Positions 45,279 through 58,433 of a DNA stretch of 64,000 nt are shown piece after piece. The first letter of the stretch is position 1; every line of letters begins with the position of its first letter. The stretch is taken from the NCBI GenBank assembly GCA_016808115.1, contig JAEQBH010000993.1, forward strand, positions 248,001 to 312,000. Direction: 5' to 3'. Origin of the DNA: Tetrastigma voinierianum (lineage: Eukaryota > Streptophyta > Magnoliopsida > Vitales > Vitaceae). The notes under the pieces were generated by a model, which did no database searches, was not told where the DNA came from, and saw only the letters and a list, made by a program, of their open reading frames with translations. A program made the position numbers and the translations under genes.

Positions 45279-47320
45279 TTAAGCAATATCGAGGCCTAGT
45301 GCATACTTGACATCTGCATGCATCACTAGAAGTGCGTGCTTTTCAAAGTATGTGCTTGGGGTGAACTTTCTCCATATCTGAATAGGACATTGTGATAGAC
45401 TCAGCTTATCACCTGCTGGGGCAGGAACACTGTTCATTTGTAGATTCAGTATTTGAATCTTTTCCCCAGCTCGGTCAACATATGCCCTGCAGGGGATAAA
45501 GCAGAATGAGTGCACCTTGAAGAACGTCCATATGAATCTCAATGCTGGGAATGAATGGCTTTCTGCAGAGGATCATTCGTAATAAAGATTCATTGACGGC
45601 TTATCAAAGCACATCATACGGAGTAGAGCCAAGGTCCGCTGCACAACGAGTTATCATCCCACATAGGTGTTAGGAAGAATGATTTTTATCATTTGCGACC
45701 TTGTGTATATACAGTGATCCTGTTTGTTCTCAACAGGAAACCATATGGGCTCAGCATTTCTTTATCAAAACTTTTAAGTAATTGTCACAGAAGCTTGCTT
45801 GGGACATAATCAGACTTTGGATACATACGGAGTTTTACTGCTGAATCATTTTTTGTCCACCAAACAACCACGGGTTGCATCAGCATAGACTTCTTCATTA
45901 GGTCTCATTTGAGAAATGGGTTTTAACATCCATCGGTGCCAACTCGAGTATCGAAATGAAGCGTAATGCCGTGATGTTACAAGAAAGATAACAGAAGCGG
46001 AAAGAGTTGCTTCATAGTCTGCTTCATCTCTTTCAGGGTGAAACATGCGACTGATCCGGCTTTTAAACTTTTCGGCACCGTACAAGAATTACCCAGTCTT
46101 ATACGCCACATTTGCAGCCAATGATTATGACGCCGGTAATTGATAAGTTCCCAAACTCAGTTATGCTCGTAGATTGATTTGTCTCTCAGGTACAAATCAA
46201 GCCTGATTCATGAGGAATAACTTGACTTCCTCACTTGAAGTTATTGGATCGGTGGTCACTGGCGGAAATGTAGTGAAATTAGCACTCTCGCCCGCGAACT
46301 AATAAGTGGGTGATAGCGAAGCTGTTACGTCTCTCCACAGTGGATCCTCACCCTTCTTGGAGTAGTAATAGCCATCTTTGCACAGGGGCATCAAATCTGA
46401 ACTTCATTAATTTGTCTCGGCTCAAACAAGGATCCCAAGTCTCCTTGGTTTCAATGGTGATATTTTGGAGTTCCACGATTATCTGTATGGGAGGGAGATA
46501 TGAGCCTGGAAATGCGCATGGTAACTGTCATCTCATTAGTCTGTGACGTCTTTGCTTGTGTGTTTCAAGCACCGGCACATGCGTAGTTTGATTCTTGTAT
46601 CATTTGGGATTATCGGAATTTCATATCCATTTCAGAATGATGGGGCCAAGATACAGTAACACCTAGTGGTTCACGAGTCGACCTTGTGTTGGATTATACT
46701 TGGCTTTGCCCTGGGAATCCCCCTACGAGGCCTTCCAGATGATTTGCAGCTAGGCGCTTTAGCGGGTCCTGGCAGGGTTAATGGAACGACTTTTGTGGGC
46801 TACGATTCCGAAATGGCACCAGCTGTTTTTCCGAAGCCACTATGGAAAACAGATGGCCCATTACTGCGTCGTAGCAATACCATTTAAGTAAAATCCCGAT
46901 TAATATTTTCATTTGCACCATTTTAACAGGACTCCAGACCTTAGTGAAGACTGTGCCACTATCCGAATCCTCAGTATTTGGCGAATAATGGCATAAGGCT
47001 GTGTTGTATGTGCACCATAATACTCTCGGTCAGTCAACAACCTTTATGACTTTCCCAATTTGTTTCCTCGACTTAGGTCGAAGTGTGAATTTTCAAGGAG
47101 ACTGGGACTTTTCAATCAAATTATAAATAACTACATCAGAGTCAAGTCATCAATAAATGTGATGAAATAAAAACTTCTGGGTTTACCACATAAGGTCCTT
47201 TATATCGGTGTGAATGACTTCCAACAAGTCGGAACTACAGTTTGCTTTCTTATCTTGGTCATTTTACCCTACAGGTCTACGCATATCCTCTAAGTCTCAT
47301 TTTAAGAAGCCGACGGGATG
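45279..47320 (-). pseudogene. copia RT and integrase relics (minus strand)
   Basis: RT segments: RISRMFHPERDEADYEAT (45980-46050) matches the copia 'RLVAKGxTQxEGIDYxET' stretch, and MLKPISQM follows. Further along, LSLSQCP and HADVKYALGLDIA (45279-45420) match the 'SQCP...TRPDVxYALG' end of copia RT. Integrase segments, earlier on this strand, include VIHTDIKGPYVV-like text near 47190-47290. 46100-47000 contains the RT/INT linker in fragments. All are separated by frameshifts and stops. Confidence 0.75.
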
Positions 47321-47776
47321 TTGATCATATTGGCTCACCTCTATCCATAGAGATATATTAAAAGTCGTTGGTCTTACATAATGCATAAAGGCTCTCATCC
47401 TTAGGTAGTAGGTCTCTTAAAAACGACCCCTTTTAAGTAGTATAAGCTAGTATATGTCGTGGGAGATCAAACAAAATCTGTATAATCCGTTTGCACATAT
47501 GGCAATTTTGAGCGCCCGGTACGAAGATTAAAGTATTGAAATAAATAACAATTTCAAAGAAATAATCATATGAATCAAACATGATACTGAAACTAATTCC
47601 TTCTAAAAGAAAGGTACGCAAATATGTCTTTCATCGGCAGCCAGTCTAACTAGATTGCATCTCCCACGGAAACATGACTTGGCTACCGTTGGTACCTGAT
47701 GAGCTTTGATTGTCTTGTTTGGCACCTCCGGTTTATGAATCTGTAGCCAGTGATAACGCCGTTAGTTGCTCCGCTA

Positions 47777-49250
47777 TCAACCACCAGAAGCTGGATGAAT
47801 TGCTTGAATGAGTTTGAGACCGCCAACAAGTAAAGAATCGTACGCAGCAAGCCAGCGCGAACATCGAAGCTTTGAATTTTGCAGGTCTTCTTTCATGTGA
47901 CCTTTCAACTTACAAAAGAAGCAGCGATCACCATCCTTTTTCAAAAAAATATCTTCTTTGGACCCATATTGTCCATGATGACGTGTTTCTGACACCTTTA
48001 CATGGGTTGACTTTTGAACTTCTTATTCTTCTCTTTATAGGACTTGCGACATATAAGGCATTATATACTTTATCCTTCAGCAAGCTGCCTGTTCCTCCAC
48101 TTTTCCCTTGCTATCAAGTCATTTATCCTGGGTTTTCATCTATTGGGAATTATGATTATCTTTATAATCCGTCGATTGGAGGAGGAAGGGTGTTAGAGCC
48201 AATCACTAATGCAAAAGAAACAATAAGGAATAGTGCTTATTAAAACTTGGGGCCAGCGCTGAGTGCCATCCACGAGAACGTCATCTACCAACAGAGTTGT
48301 ACCATCATTACTTCATGTTGAAAGAAGAGCTTTTGGAAGAAGTGTTCCAACCTGGCATTGGATGGCTTCGATTTCTTTGCCGTAATGCTTAGCGATGCGG
48401 TCTAGCGGCGACCGCACCAGTGTTTAACGCGCATGGTTTGCGTTGTGACGGCCGTCTATTACTCCTGCCAGGCAGCATAGTCGTTTTTCCAAAATTCAGT
48501 ACTGAAGGTTGTGATATCTGCCGACATCAGCTATGCGCCATGTGGCGAACATCGTGATAGTTTCCAGTTGAAAATCCTCTTTTCCATTTCTTGAAATTCA
48601 ATCCGGTAAGGATCTACCAATTGAAATGGAATTAACACTCCTGTGAAAAAATTGGTAGAAAAATAAAAGCAGCAATCTGATGAAATCATGTAATACTCAT
48701 GAAATTACATACATCATCACATAATCACCTTTGGGGCAGAAGAAAATGTGACATGCGGTTGTACACTTTCCATATTGGCGACGTGAGAACATATTCTAAT
48801 CCTTCGTGAAATCACCACCTTTGGGTGTATGAACCACCCAAGATGGATCGATTTCTCATTGCATGCCATCATGTATCCCTCCACGAGCAACACCGAAGAT
48901 CACCTCCTTTTTGGGAGTATGGCATGCCAATAAAAGCAGGAACATCCGCCTGATACAGCGGGTTTAGATATTTCTCAGAATGATCAAGTGTGCCACTTTG
49001 GCGGTGCAGCCAGTCAGATTCTTAAAAAATCCTCATACCAAGGATATCAAACTTTGTATGTATCACGATTTGATATATATATGTTAAAATGCCGTTATAT
49101 TCCCCGATCATTCGACATTAATAGTCAGCGAATTTAGTCTCTACAAGTCCTTATCTGGAATTGATAGCAAACATTGGCTACTTTTGTAATAACAAAACCA
49201 TAGAGAAATACCATAAATACGTGAAAATACCTAATAATCTGATTATGCCC
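47777..49250 (-). pseudogene. copia gag and zinc-knuckle relic (minus strand)
   Basis: The zinc-knuckle part is at 47880-47930 with DRCFFCKLKGHMKEDLQ, a CCHC pattern whose last Cys is changed to Leu. Upstream on this strand, 48480-48620 gives IEFQEMEKRIFNWKLS and TFSTEFWKNDYAAW, in line with the start of copia gag (NFxxWKxxI... and FWKxDYxAW). The stretch 48650-49250 is AT-rich leader or intron-like sequence with a small hairpin (cacctttgggtgt with accacccaaggtg-like text). Confidence 0.7.
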
Positions 49251-49257
49251 AGGGTTC

Positions 49258-50092
49258 TTATGCGTGTTTTACAAATGTCTGTGTAGAAAACTTAGAAACG
49301 TACGAGAATCTATATACCATTGTAGAGGAAATTTCGATCTGAATCACCGCCCGGGTGCCGAAATTACGAAATACCCTCTGCGCCACGAAGGTTCGGCGGC
49401 GTGTGGCAGCAGCGATGGCGTGGCGTGCGCGCGAGGAGCAGGACGTGTTAACCGGGTAAGTTGGCGAGTTGACCAGGGTGACCAGGTCGGTCGAATCGGC
49501 GTTCGGCCCGGGTCGGTCATTTGTTGACGGTTCGGGTTGACCGTTAGGCGGTGACCGTTTAACCGGGGTGGGGTGCAGCCAGATTAAGCCGAGCCAGGGT
49601 ATTCTTGCGATTCTGGTAAATATAAATTCGATCGATTGGATCAGTTGATCCAAAGCGGCGTCATCCGCCACGTCATCGAGCCGCGTCATCGACCCGTCGG
49701 CAACCCGTCATGCGCCCACGTCGGCGTCCACTAACTGACGGGTCAACCGGCGGATTGGAAGGCGAGATCGGTTTGGCGGGATGGTCTTGGCGCGGAGTCA
49801 TGCTGGCGTCATCAATGGCGTCGGCTGACCGGTTAGACGATGCGGCGGCGTGTCTTGCAACGTGATCGTCTCAGGCGTGGTGGCGTGTGGCGCGCGTGAG
49901 GCGCGTGGGCCCTACTCCGTGACGCGAACCTGCCGATGTGATCGTCTCGTGTGTAGATTCCGTCATGCAAAAATCATTTAATTTTAGGATTTCGACTAAG
50001 AAGCGGAACGAATCGCGCGATTTTCGCCGATCAAGAATTTTCGCCAAATCCGTATGTTTGGTTCTGTCCATGGTTGGCTCAGTCACTGCCAA
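49258..50092 (-). other. GC-rich leader between copia gag and its 5' LTR
   Basis: Clearly GC-richer than its surroundings. A 143-codon open frame on the minus strand (49258-49689) has no known domain and looks like a leader by-product. Repeated gtcgg, ccggtc and gtcatcc words are present. The position right after the 5' LTR and putative primer site suggests the untranslated leader of the element. Confidence 0.5.
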
Positions 50093-50530
50093 GCGTGGAT
50101 CGTTCTAACAACCTAGATCACCGTGGTAGAACATAAACTAAATAATGTGGAAAAGTGCATAAATTACATACGCTGAGTGTGGATCTCTTTCTTTGACGAT
50201 CGGAATTGATGAAGCTATGAGAGCCAGATCTCAAGATCTGAGATCTTCTCCCAGAAGCGACCCGCCTTTGGCCAAGCATGAAGTTGGGTCACTTTCTCAG
50301 AAAACCTTAGAAGTATAGCGTATGTGAAGTAAAATGTATCCTTAGGGTTTGGGAGGGACTTGGAAAACTCATCGCTCAAGGATTCAGGCAGCCCTGGGCC
50401 CTCTTTGCTTGGGCCGGGCCGAACTCGGCCCGCCGCCATAGGATTTGATAAGAAGCTGATAACCTCTTGTGGAGCGAAGAGCTTGATGGGGTTTTTTAAT
50501 TCCGGTCTTGACCAACAGCTAAACACCATA
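50093..50530 (-). repeat. 5' LTR of the minus-strand copia element (partial)
   Basis: tggatcgttctaacaacc at 50095 aligns with 43641 of the other LTR, and similarity is followed to ttttttaattccggtcttg (about 50513). Contains a palindrome, agatctcaagatctgagatct (50229-50249). The end of the LTR is not recognisable. Confidence 0.75.
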
Positions 50531-50559
50531 GAATGGCTTAAGATTAAACCATGTCATTG

Positions 50560-52062
50560 AAAAATCAAGACAAAAGAACTGATAAATTATTGAAATGTTA
50601 AATGGTATAAGACAAAACCGGAGAATAGTTTTCTTCCCCCATTGGAACACAAAAATCGGCAGTGAGGGCTGGTTTCAGAATCTAGAGAGAGAAAGTGTGA
50701 CTTCTCTACAGATTTGTAGTTCGGATGAGTGGGTTCTTGGACGAGAAGCTAAAGAGTCGATCTGTGGCGGGGCTATGCGTGAACCAATTTGGGTGGAGTT
50801 CAGGCAATAAAGGTAGGATCAATGAAAGAAGCTGTCTATGTGTTTATTCTTTGGCTAAGGCCATGTGTGAATAGTTAGGAATATTAAGAGGCTTGATTTG
50901 AAGTCGTAATGTGGATTGCAAAACATTTTGAACCAGTGGAGAAAAATCTACAGAATTGTGTGTTGGCGTGAACGATTGCCCAGCAGGGTTTAATTTTGTT
51001 CACGTGTCCCTGGTGTGATTTTCAGTGATGTTGAGTGATTCGAAATGAATTGTTTGTATTTTCTGATGGCCCATGTAGAGCTAATTTTTTGTGTTGATGA
51101 TGTGAATTTAATAACATGAATTGTGTGAATTAGTATGTTAATATATACATGTTTGCATATTAAGCATGAGTTGTTGGGATTGACATAATGCATTCCATAT
51201 GCGTGGCATCTAGAATATTAAATTGAGTGTATGACATGAAAGAAAATAAAAAGGAAAAATGTTTGTGAAAGGAATTTCGTAGGAAGATTTTGGGAGGAAT
51301 TGTGTTGGGAGATTGTCCAATAATTCTCCCGATAATTCGGTCGGAGGGCGGCGAATTGTTTCGGAGGGTTGCTATCCGGCGGTCGCTCGGGTTGTCGATA
51401 AATTTTACCGAGACTTCGGTGGTGTGTTTTCGAGAACAAAAGTTTTTGAAAGCGTAATTTCTCGCATTTGGGCTGAGCGTGTGAGGGGGTCGATTGAGGG
51501 ACTCGAGACATGGGTTGGGCGTGTAGACATTCAAGAGTAGGATCGTGTATTTGCTTGAGTGTGATTGTTTTAATGACATGTGCACCAGGTGGGTAACCCC
51601 GTGGGAAGTATCCTTCTTTGGGCTTTGCTCACCTGTCGGGGGATCACTCTTTCGGTACGAGGGAGTGTACGGGAGGACGACGCTCAGAGTTGCGTTTTAG
51701 AAGCGCAGGGTTGTGGCTTTGATATTCATTTGTAGAACATGTAGAAATTATAAATTTTGATATTTGTTTTGGTTAAGAATGTATAATAACTCTTGAACTA
51801 TGTTATATAGTTGATATGTATTTAGTAGTATTGATGTATGCGGGCCACGTGACAATTTTTACTCATTTTAATTGTATATGGACCGATTATTGAGTGGGTT
51901 GTTAGTGGTAGGAAAGCGGGTTGTTTGCGCTTGGGTACTCACCGTGCAAAGGAGACTCTGCGATTTTATGGTGATGTGGGATTACGACATCCACAAATGT
52001 CCATGTGAGTTGAGGTTGTCCACTTGGACCACTGAGAAATGGGGCGTCACAAGCCTTTTTCA
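50560..52062 (+). repeat. Long LTR (copy 2), right fragment
   Basis: Follows the reverse complement of 21302-22900. Shared landmarks are gctaatttttt...gatgtgaattta (51080), atatacatgtttgcatatt and aatgcattccatatg (51140-51200), and gtgcaccaggtgggtaacc...tttgctcacc...gggggatcac (51575-51650). It ends ggggcgtcaca at about 52052. Together with 43295-43638 this gives about 1.85 kb of one LTR, split by the copia element. The part 50560-50900 is least certain. Confidence 0.6.
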
Positions 52063-54360
52063 AGTGGGCCACTTATCAACCTTACTTCCATGTTCTTTTC
52101 ACAAATTTATTCATACCACTCACTAGTATTTAAACCTTAGACCCTTTCCCTCTAGATACCTAGACTCTGCTCTAAGTCATTTAAGTTAGGTCTTATTGTT
52201 CGGACCTCCACTTATTATTGTTATTATTAATTATTATTATTTATATATTTATTTGATCGCCTTATTCCACTAATCTTTTGTCTTGTTTTTTAGTTTTGAC
52301 ATTGCTTCGTGTTAAATGAATGATATTATATAAAACCAAAGTCTTATAAATTTGAGTTTTAGAAGAGTTAGTGGTTTAAGATGATATCAAGATTTGATTT
52401 GACAGGAGATTTTATGTTGGAGCCATCATAATGCCCTCTTAAATCACCGTTCCCTCTCTCCTCCTCAAATTCCCAATATATTGTTTTGTATTTGGTTGGG
52501 CTTTTATTTATTGGGCCTGGTATTTGTGATATTCAATATATAATGGACTACCCAATGGCCATTTCCCTCTCCCTTTTCCAGTATTTGAGTTTCCCTCCAC
52601 TTTTGCCGCTCTTTCCCCGCCATAGGCCGTTGATGTAGAAGAAGAAATCCTCAGTTGAATTTTTTAAGGAAAATGAAAAAATATGTTTAAGTTTAATAAA
52701 TTAATTTTATATGTTTATTAAAAACTCATTTTATTTGTTTTTCTATACATGTAGTGATACTAAGAAATCTAAAATATGTAAAATTCTTGGGCGATTTTTT
52801 TATTATATTTTTCAAGGTGAAACCAAACTTGAGAAAACTATTTCCCCTAGTTTTTCCCAGGTTCCAAACGGAGCCTAAATGTTGAACTTACCCTAGTATT
52901 TCAAGGTGGATATTTATATTTTTATATAAATATCGGTAATTAAAAATTATTCAAAATTAAGAATATATTTAAATTACTTATCAAAATGATGTTTAAAAGC
53001 ATATATAATGACAATATCAACTAGATTCGATTCTCTTGATATCTTACTATATTTATATTTGTTTATAAAAAATTAAATTAATTTTATTAAAATATATTTA
53101 ATTAAGAAATAAATTATTTTTATATGATTTATACAAAATATTTTATTCAATAGTTTTTTGAAATTTGGTAATTGTAATAACAACGTATAATAGAATACAA
53201 TATTTTTATATATTTGTATATTTATATTTAGTTATTATAAATGATTAAAAATATTCATAAATTTATTAAAAAAACATTCATAAATTATGTTATTAATATA
53301 TTAAAATTTCGCGACTATAAATTACAATGCACGCTTAGTTTAAATGACGGTGGTGTCGAATCCCAGCTTTTAGCGTGGTTTGAACCTCCCTTGCTCCATA
53401 TTTTATGTGAGTCAAACGGTGCCTGACTCCGTTTAACAACGATCGACTATCTGAGTGAATATATCGCATGACATTAACCGACACACAAATATCTAAATGA
53501 TATTTCACATATATTTTCACACCGATTGTGGTAAGATCGATATAACAAATTTCCACTACTTTTCTTCTATTATCACCTCTCATATTTATCTTAACATTTT
53601 TGTATTTTGAAGTGTATGAGACAGCACAATCCTCTATGACAGCATTCAAGAAATGGCGGATGGGTGGGCCAAGATTCCAGAGAGCTTCTGTTCTTGGGGG
53701 GAAGAGGAAACCAATTAATTAGCGGCTGCCATTCATATGATCAAACAAACAAACTACTACTTGGATATTGTCTGTAAGTTAAACAAATTCATTAGCAATT
53801 TATGATTACATACCTCTGTGAGAATTCAGTGAACTAATGCAAATTCTGATTAGTACTTGAAATAAGAACTTGTTATTGAATGATATTTGTTCTTCATTTC
53901 ATGATTGACAACTCTTTCCCAGACTTGAAACAAATAGAACAAATAGGTTGTTTTAGGACAAATTTCAAATTTGACTTTTTTTAAATAAATTTTTGAACAT
54001 TGTTTTTAAAACTTTAATGTTTTTAAAATTTATTCATGTGTTTTTGAAAATAACACCAAAGAGATCGTTAAAGACATGATATTCAATTAAACCCAAATCG
54101 TAGAAGCTTAAGTTTTTAGACTTTAGACCGTTTATTATTTGTTTTTTTCGCATAACTTATTTGGCGAATTTTAAAATATTCTTTCATCAAAACAAGTCAA
54201 AATATTTGACTTTTTCTAAGCTATATTTTAGAATATGTACAAAATATTTTAAAATGCACACAACATCTTTTAAAACATTTTAAAAACACGAAATATCTTT
54301 AATTTTGGTTCTATCAATTTATTATTTTTTAAATACCTAGATCTCTTGTAGCTCTTTCTC
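52063..54360. other. AT-rich spacer
   Basis: No gene recognised. 53040-53290 is extremely AT-rich. 53330-53450 is a short GC-richer patch (gtcgaatcccagcttttag...gagtcaaacggtgcc) that may be a transposon fragment. Confidence 0.5.
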
Positions 54361-54369
54361 ATCCTTTTA

Positions 54370-54580
54370 CCACTTGAGTCGGACCTTAAGGATTGTTTGA
54401 GATGGTTAAATGTAATAAACCTTTGATTTTAATTAGTCCTAAGTCATACATACTATAACATACTAAACACTTTAGTTAAAATATAATAAATTGTCTTCAT
54501 TAAGACTCGAACCTGAGACCCCTCTCTTCTTTATCCCTTACCTTTGAAATTTCAGACGCCTATCACATGTTCATGTATGA
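54370..54580 (-). mobile_element. Possible SINE relic, minus orientation
   Basis: On the minus strand the word ggttcgagtc (plus-strand gactcgaacc, 54505-54514) is a good tRNA B box, preceded by gagaggggtctca. The body follows toward 54370. No clear tail or target duplication, so this is tentative. Confidence 0.35.
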
Positions 54581-55837
54581 TAAGACGTGCTCTCGATTTT
54601 GATAAGATGCCAGGCTTCGAAATATATCTTTGTAATTGCTCGTTATTCGGCTGACGAAAGTCTATTATTGCCCTTATTTATTTGATTCTTCATGTGCAAG
54701 TATGAGAATACCTTGCTCGTGTGGACGGAGGTAAGTGTTAAAATATGACGCCATATTAAAACCTAAATTTCTAAACTTTTAAAGAGTTTCGATCGTGCAC
54801 CTGGCTTATAATTAAAAACAATGGTAGATGAAGTTGTTGGGTGTTGGCACATGGAATTGTTAAGAAAATTTCTCATAATTGTGGTGGTAGGAGTTTGTCA
54901 AAAAAAAGCAACCTGTTTCTGCAAATATCCACTAAATTGGCTCTGCCAAATCTATGATTAAAAAAAATAATGTGTGGATGTGCACGTGGAAGTACACCCT
55001 AATTTGGAGAATATTTTTAAAAATTATTTAGATTGATTTTTTTTCTTCCAAAAGTTATTTTTATTGGAACTCTGGAAGAAGGCAGCTTCCAACCCACCTC
55101 TTTATTTGATTGTATTTTTTTCAATTTCAACTTTTGACAAAATTCTTAAAAAATGGTAGTAATTAGATCGATATTTCCAAACTCACACGCTTTTTCACAT
55201 GTTAAAGTCTTCTTTTTAATTAATAACTTTATTAATTTTTCCACATATATCATATAATGTTTTTTAAATATAAATTTTACATTTTTTATATTATATATAT
55301 TAAAATTTTAAACTACTATCAAATATCTTTGGAAGATATTTTTAACATGTATTATCAATATGAAATGAAAGTAATGGAAAATATCTGCTTCAACTTTCAG
55401 AAAGATAATTTTATATCTTTATTTTTATCATAAATCCCATTTACATAATTGATACCTTTGGTCTAAAGTTAACATTTTTTAAATTTATAAAATTGTGAAA
55501 GTTCCTAATCAAAAATGTCATAATTTAAAAATAAATTTATGCGTTCTGTATTTTTAAAAAAAGTTAATTTTAAATTCCACTAAACTTTTATAAAAAAATC
55601 ACTACACTTAAAAAATTAATAAGCATAATGATAAAATCAATGCTATTGATTGATGAATTATTCAATGAATTTCGAATTAAATTATTTATTGAATATTATG
55701 AATTAAATTATTTATTGAATGTTATTAATTTCATATAACTAAAATTTATAAAATTATGAAAAATGGTTATTCAATGAATATCATTAATTTCATTCATTAT
55801 TTCTAATATTTTTTCACATAAATGAAATTAATGACTA
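54581..55837. other. AT-rich spacer upstream of the receptor-kinase pseudogene
   Basis: Mostly AT-rich. At 55674-55725 a 26-bp unit (gaattaaattatttattgaa plus t(a/g)ttat) is present twice head to tail. No promoter could be assigned, because the 5' end of the pseudogene is missing. Confidence 0.6.
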
Positions 55838-58433
55838 AAAATGAGTCACACTCGATAGAACCAATGGTTAAAACGTGCATAGGAGATGTTTTAGATGCGG
55901 CAGAAGGCATCAGAGAGTCATCTCGTCGGACCATATCACCACACATTGGAAATCTGAGCTTTCTGAGGGTGCTAGGGTTCACTGGGTCCATTCCTGTTTC
56001 ATTATCCAATGCTTCAAATCTGGAATACTTCTCCAGCAACTTTAATAATACTACTGGAAAAGTTCCTTCCTTGGAAAACCTCCCAAGGCTTCAATTTTTT
56101 AGTGTCACTTCCAACAATCTCGGATATGGGGAACTTGAAGATTTGGGGTTCATGTCTTCTTTGACCAATGTCTCCAACTTAGAGATATTGGCACTGAATG
56201 ATAACAACAAAATGGTGGCATGTTGCCTGAATCTATAGGCAACTCGTCAACTAAGCTTGCATTTCTCTTTCTCGTTGGCAACAAAATAGGTGGAAGCATC
56301 CCAGCTGGGATAGTCAATCTTGTAAGCCTGGAGAGATTGGAGATGTGGGAAAATCAACTCTCAGGCAGCATTCTGGATGATATCGGAAAGCTTCAGAACC
56401 TACGGTATCTGATGTTAATAGAAAACAATCTCTCAGGAATGCTTCCGTCCTCTCTTGGGAATTTGGAGAACTTAATTCAACTTATTTTAGGGAGAAACTA
56501 TTTCAGGCAACATTCCTTCCAAGTCTCAAGGGAAATGCCAAAATTTGCTTTTCTTGACCTCTCTCAATAATCTTAGTGTCCCATGCCCCTGAAGTTGTTA
56601 GCATATCATCCTTATCAATTTCTCTTGGATTCATCTCACAACTGTTTGATCTGGTGCCGTTCCTCCTGAAGTTGGGGAATTTTGAAGAATCTGGGTGTAC
56701 TAGATGTCACAATATGTTCTCATGAAACTCCAGCAGTATTGGCAGCTGTACTGCTCTGGAATTCTTGTCCATGAAGGGCAACTTCTTCCAAGGTTCCATT
56801 CCTTCATCTTTTAGTTCATTGAGAGGCATTCGCAATTTAGATCTTTCTCGCAACAATTTGTCAGGCAAAATTCCAGAATTTCTTCAAGAGATTGACTTTA
56901 AGTCCTTGAATCTGTCTTACAATGATTTTGAGGGGATGTTACCTATGAAAGGTGTCTTCAAGAACTTGAGTGCAACATGGATCATGGGAAACAGTAAGCT
57001 TTGTGGGGCATTCCTGACTTCATCCGCCAAAATGCTACTTAAAGAGCCTAAGAAGAGGGGCTGAGCCTTGCCTTGAAGATAACACTCCACTGCTTGGGCT
57101 TTAGGAATAACTTCTGTGTTGTCCTTCCTAATTTTTCTCTGGTTAAGAAAGAAAAAAAGACAACCTGCTTCAAGTTCTTTCAGAGAAATCGCTTCTGAAG
57201 GTGTCCTACCAGAGTCTCCTGCGGCAAACTTGATGGATTCTTCTCCCCCTCCAAACTTGATTGGTGTTGTAGTTTCTGGGTCTGTATATAAAGGACTTCT
57301 TGATCATGATGGAACAGCCATGTCAGTCAAGGTACTTAACCTTTCTGTGAAAAGGAGCTTCCCAAGAGCTTAATAGCTGAGTGTGAGGTATTGAGAAACA
57401 TCAGACATCAGAATCTGTCAGGCACTTCTGCATGTTCAGGTGTTGATTATTTGGTAATGATTTCAAAGTTTGCTTTATGACTTATGAGTATATGGTCAAT
57501 GGAAGTTGAGCAATGGCTGCATCCAACTACAACAGAAGAACCGGCTCATGCCTAATTGCGAAGCTTAGTCTTCAAAGACTAAACATTGCCACATGTTGTT
57601 TATGCATTGATTATCTTCTACAATAGTATGACACCCATAGTTCATTGTGATCTCAAGCCAAGCAATGTTCTTCTGGATGCTGAAATGACTGGACATGTAG
57701 GTGACTTTGGAATTGCGAAATTTTTCCAGAAGCAGTCACCAGAGTTCCTGAAAATCAATCAAGCTCCATTGGAATAAGAGGAACCATTGGCTATGCTGCT
57801 CCAGGTACATTGCAAATCATTTTAAGCAAATCCCTGAACAATATTTTTACACATCATCTAAATTTATGCATCTGTTTCTTGTAAACACTTCTTAGCATGT
57901 CCAAATTGCAGAGTATGGTATGGGAAGTGAGGATTCAACCAATGGTGATGTATACAGCTTTGGCATACTGTTGTTGGAGATGTTTACCGGGAAGAGACCT
58001 ACTGATGAAATGTTTAAAGACAGCCTGAACATTCATAACTTTGTGAGGACGGTTGTGCTTGAGCGAGTGGCTAAGATTGTGGATCCAGTAATTCTTTAGG
58101 AAGGAGTAGAAATGGACAATTCTACAAGCCAGAGAAGAACAGCAAGTAGTCATGATGATGCTGAGGAGTGCTTGATTTTGATACTTAGAATTGGACTGGC
58201 TTGTTCTGTAGAGTTGCCAAGGGAAAGAAAGAACATTACTGATGCTGCAGCTGAATTGAATTCTGTTAGGAACATTTTTCTTGGAACTGGACTACTTAGA
58301 AGAGAAGGTTCACAGGTACAGTTCAGAATCTTATTTGATATTTTTTAGCTGTTTCGCTTCTCTATCATATCAAAAATTGTGTTTGTTAAAGAGCTAATTG
58401 ATTTCCTTTTGGTCATAGGCGGAAGCAGTTTGA
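55838..58433 (+). pseudogene. LRR-XII receptor kinase pseudogene (FLS2/EFR/Xa21-like)
   Basis: Remains of a surface immune receptor. It starts in the LRR N-cap (RCGRRHQRV at about 55898-55925, with one frame change), so the signal peptide is lost. The first LRR (ISPHIGNLSFLR) jumps straight to GSIPVSLSNAS: about 520 bp, roughly seven LRRs, are missing compared with the paralogue at 62321. A 1-base loss at about 56208 and others near 56520-56760 break the LRRs. Membrane segment near 57110-57145 (LSFLIFLWLRKKKR). Kinase: worn glycine loop (GVVVSGSVYKG), Lys kept in SVKVLNL, IVHCDLKPSNVLLD (non-RD) at 57636-57677, GDFGIAKF. Introns at 57805-57911 and 58316-58418 have GT-AG ends. The last exon is 58419-58433. 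An in-frame stop at 58097-58099 also damages the C-lobe. Confidence 0.95.

Larger units (their letters stand above)
43639..50530 (-). mobile_element. Second Ty1/copia LTR retrotransposon, minus strand, decayed
   Basis: Direct LTR-like sequences (43639-44500 and 50093-50530) share ttctaacaacctagatcacc, tggtagaacataaac, aaattacatac, ggatctctttctttg, gaattgatgaagct and ccttagggtttgggaggg. Between them, on the minus strand, lie relics of gag, a zinc knuckle, integrase and RT in Ty1/copia order. The right LTR is the 5' LTR. The sequence just left of it (ggctcagtcactgcca) looks like a worn tRNA-Met primer-binding site. The right LTR matches the left only up to about 50530, so its end is truncated or diverged. 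Confidence 0.8.

Noticed and set aside
49258..49689. 143-codon open frame on the minus strand as a possible gene
   Set aside because: It lies in the GC-rich leader of a copia element between LTR and gag and shows no domain.
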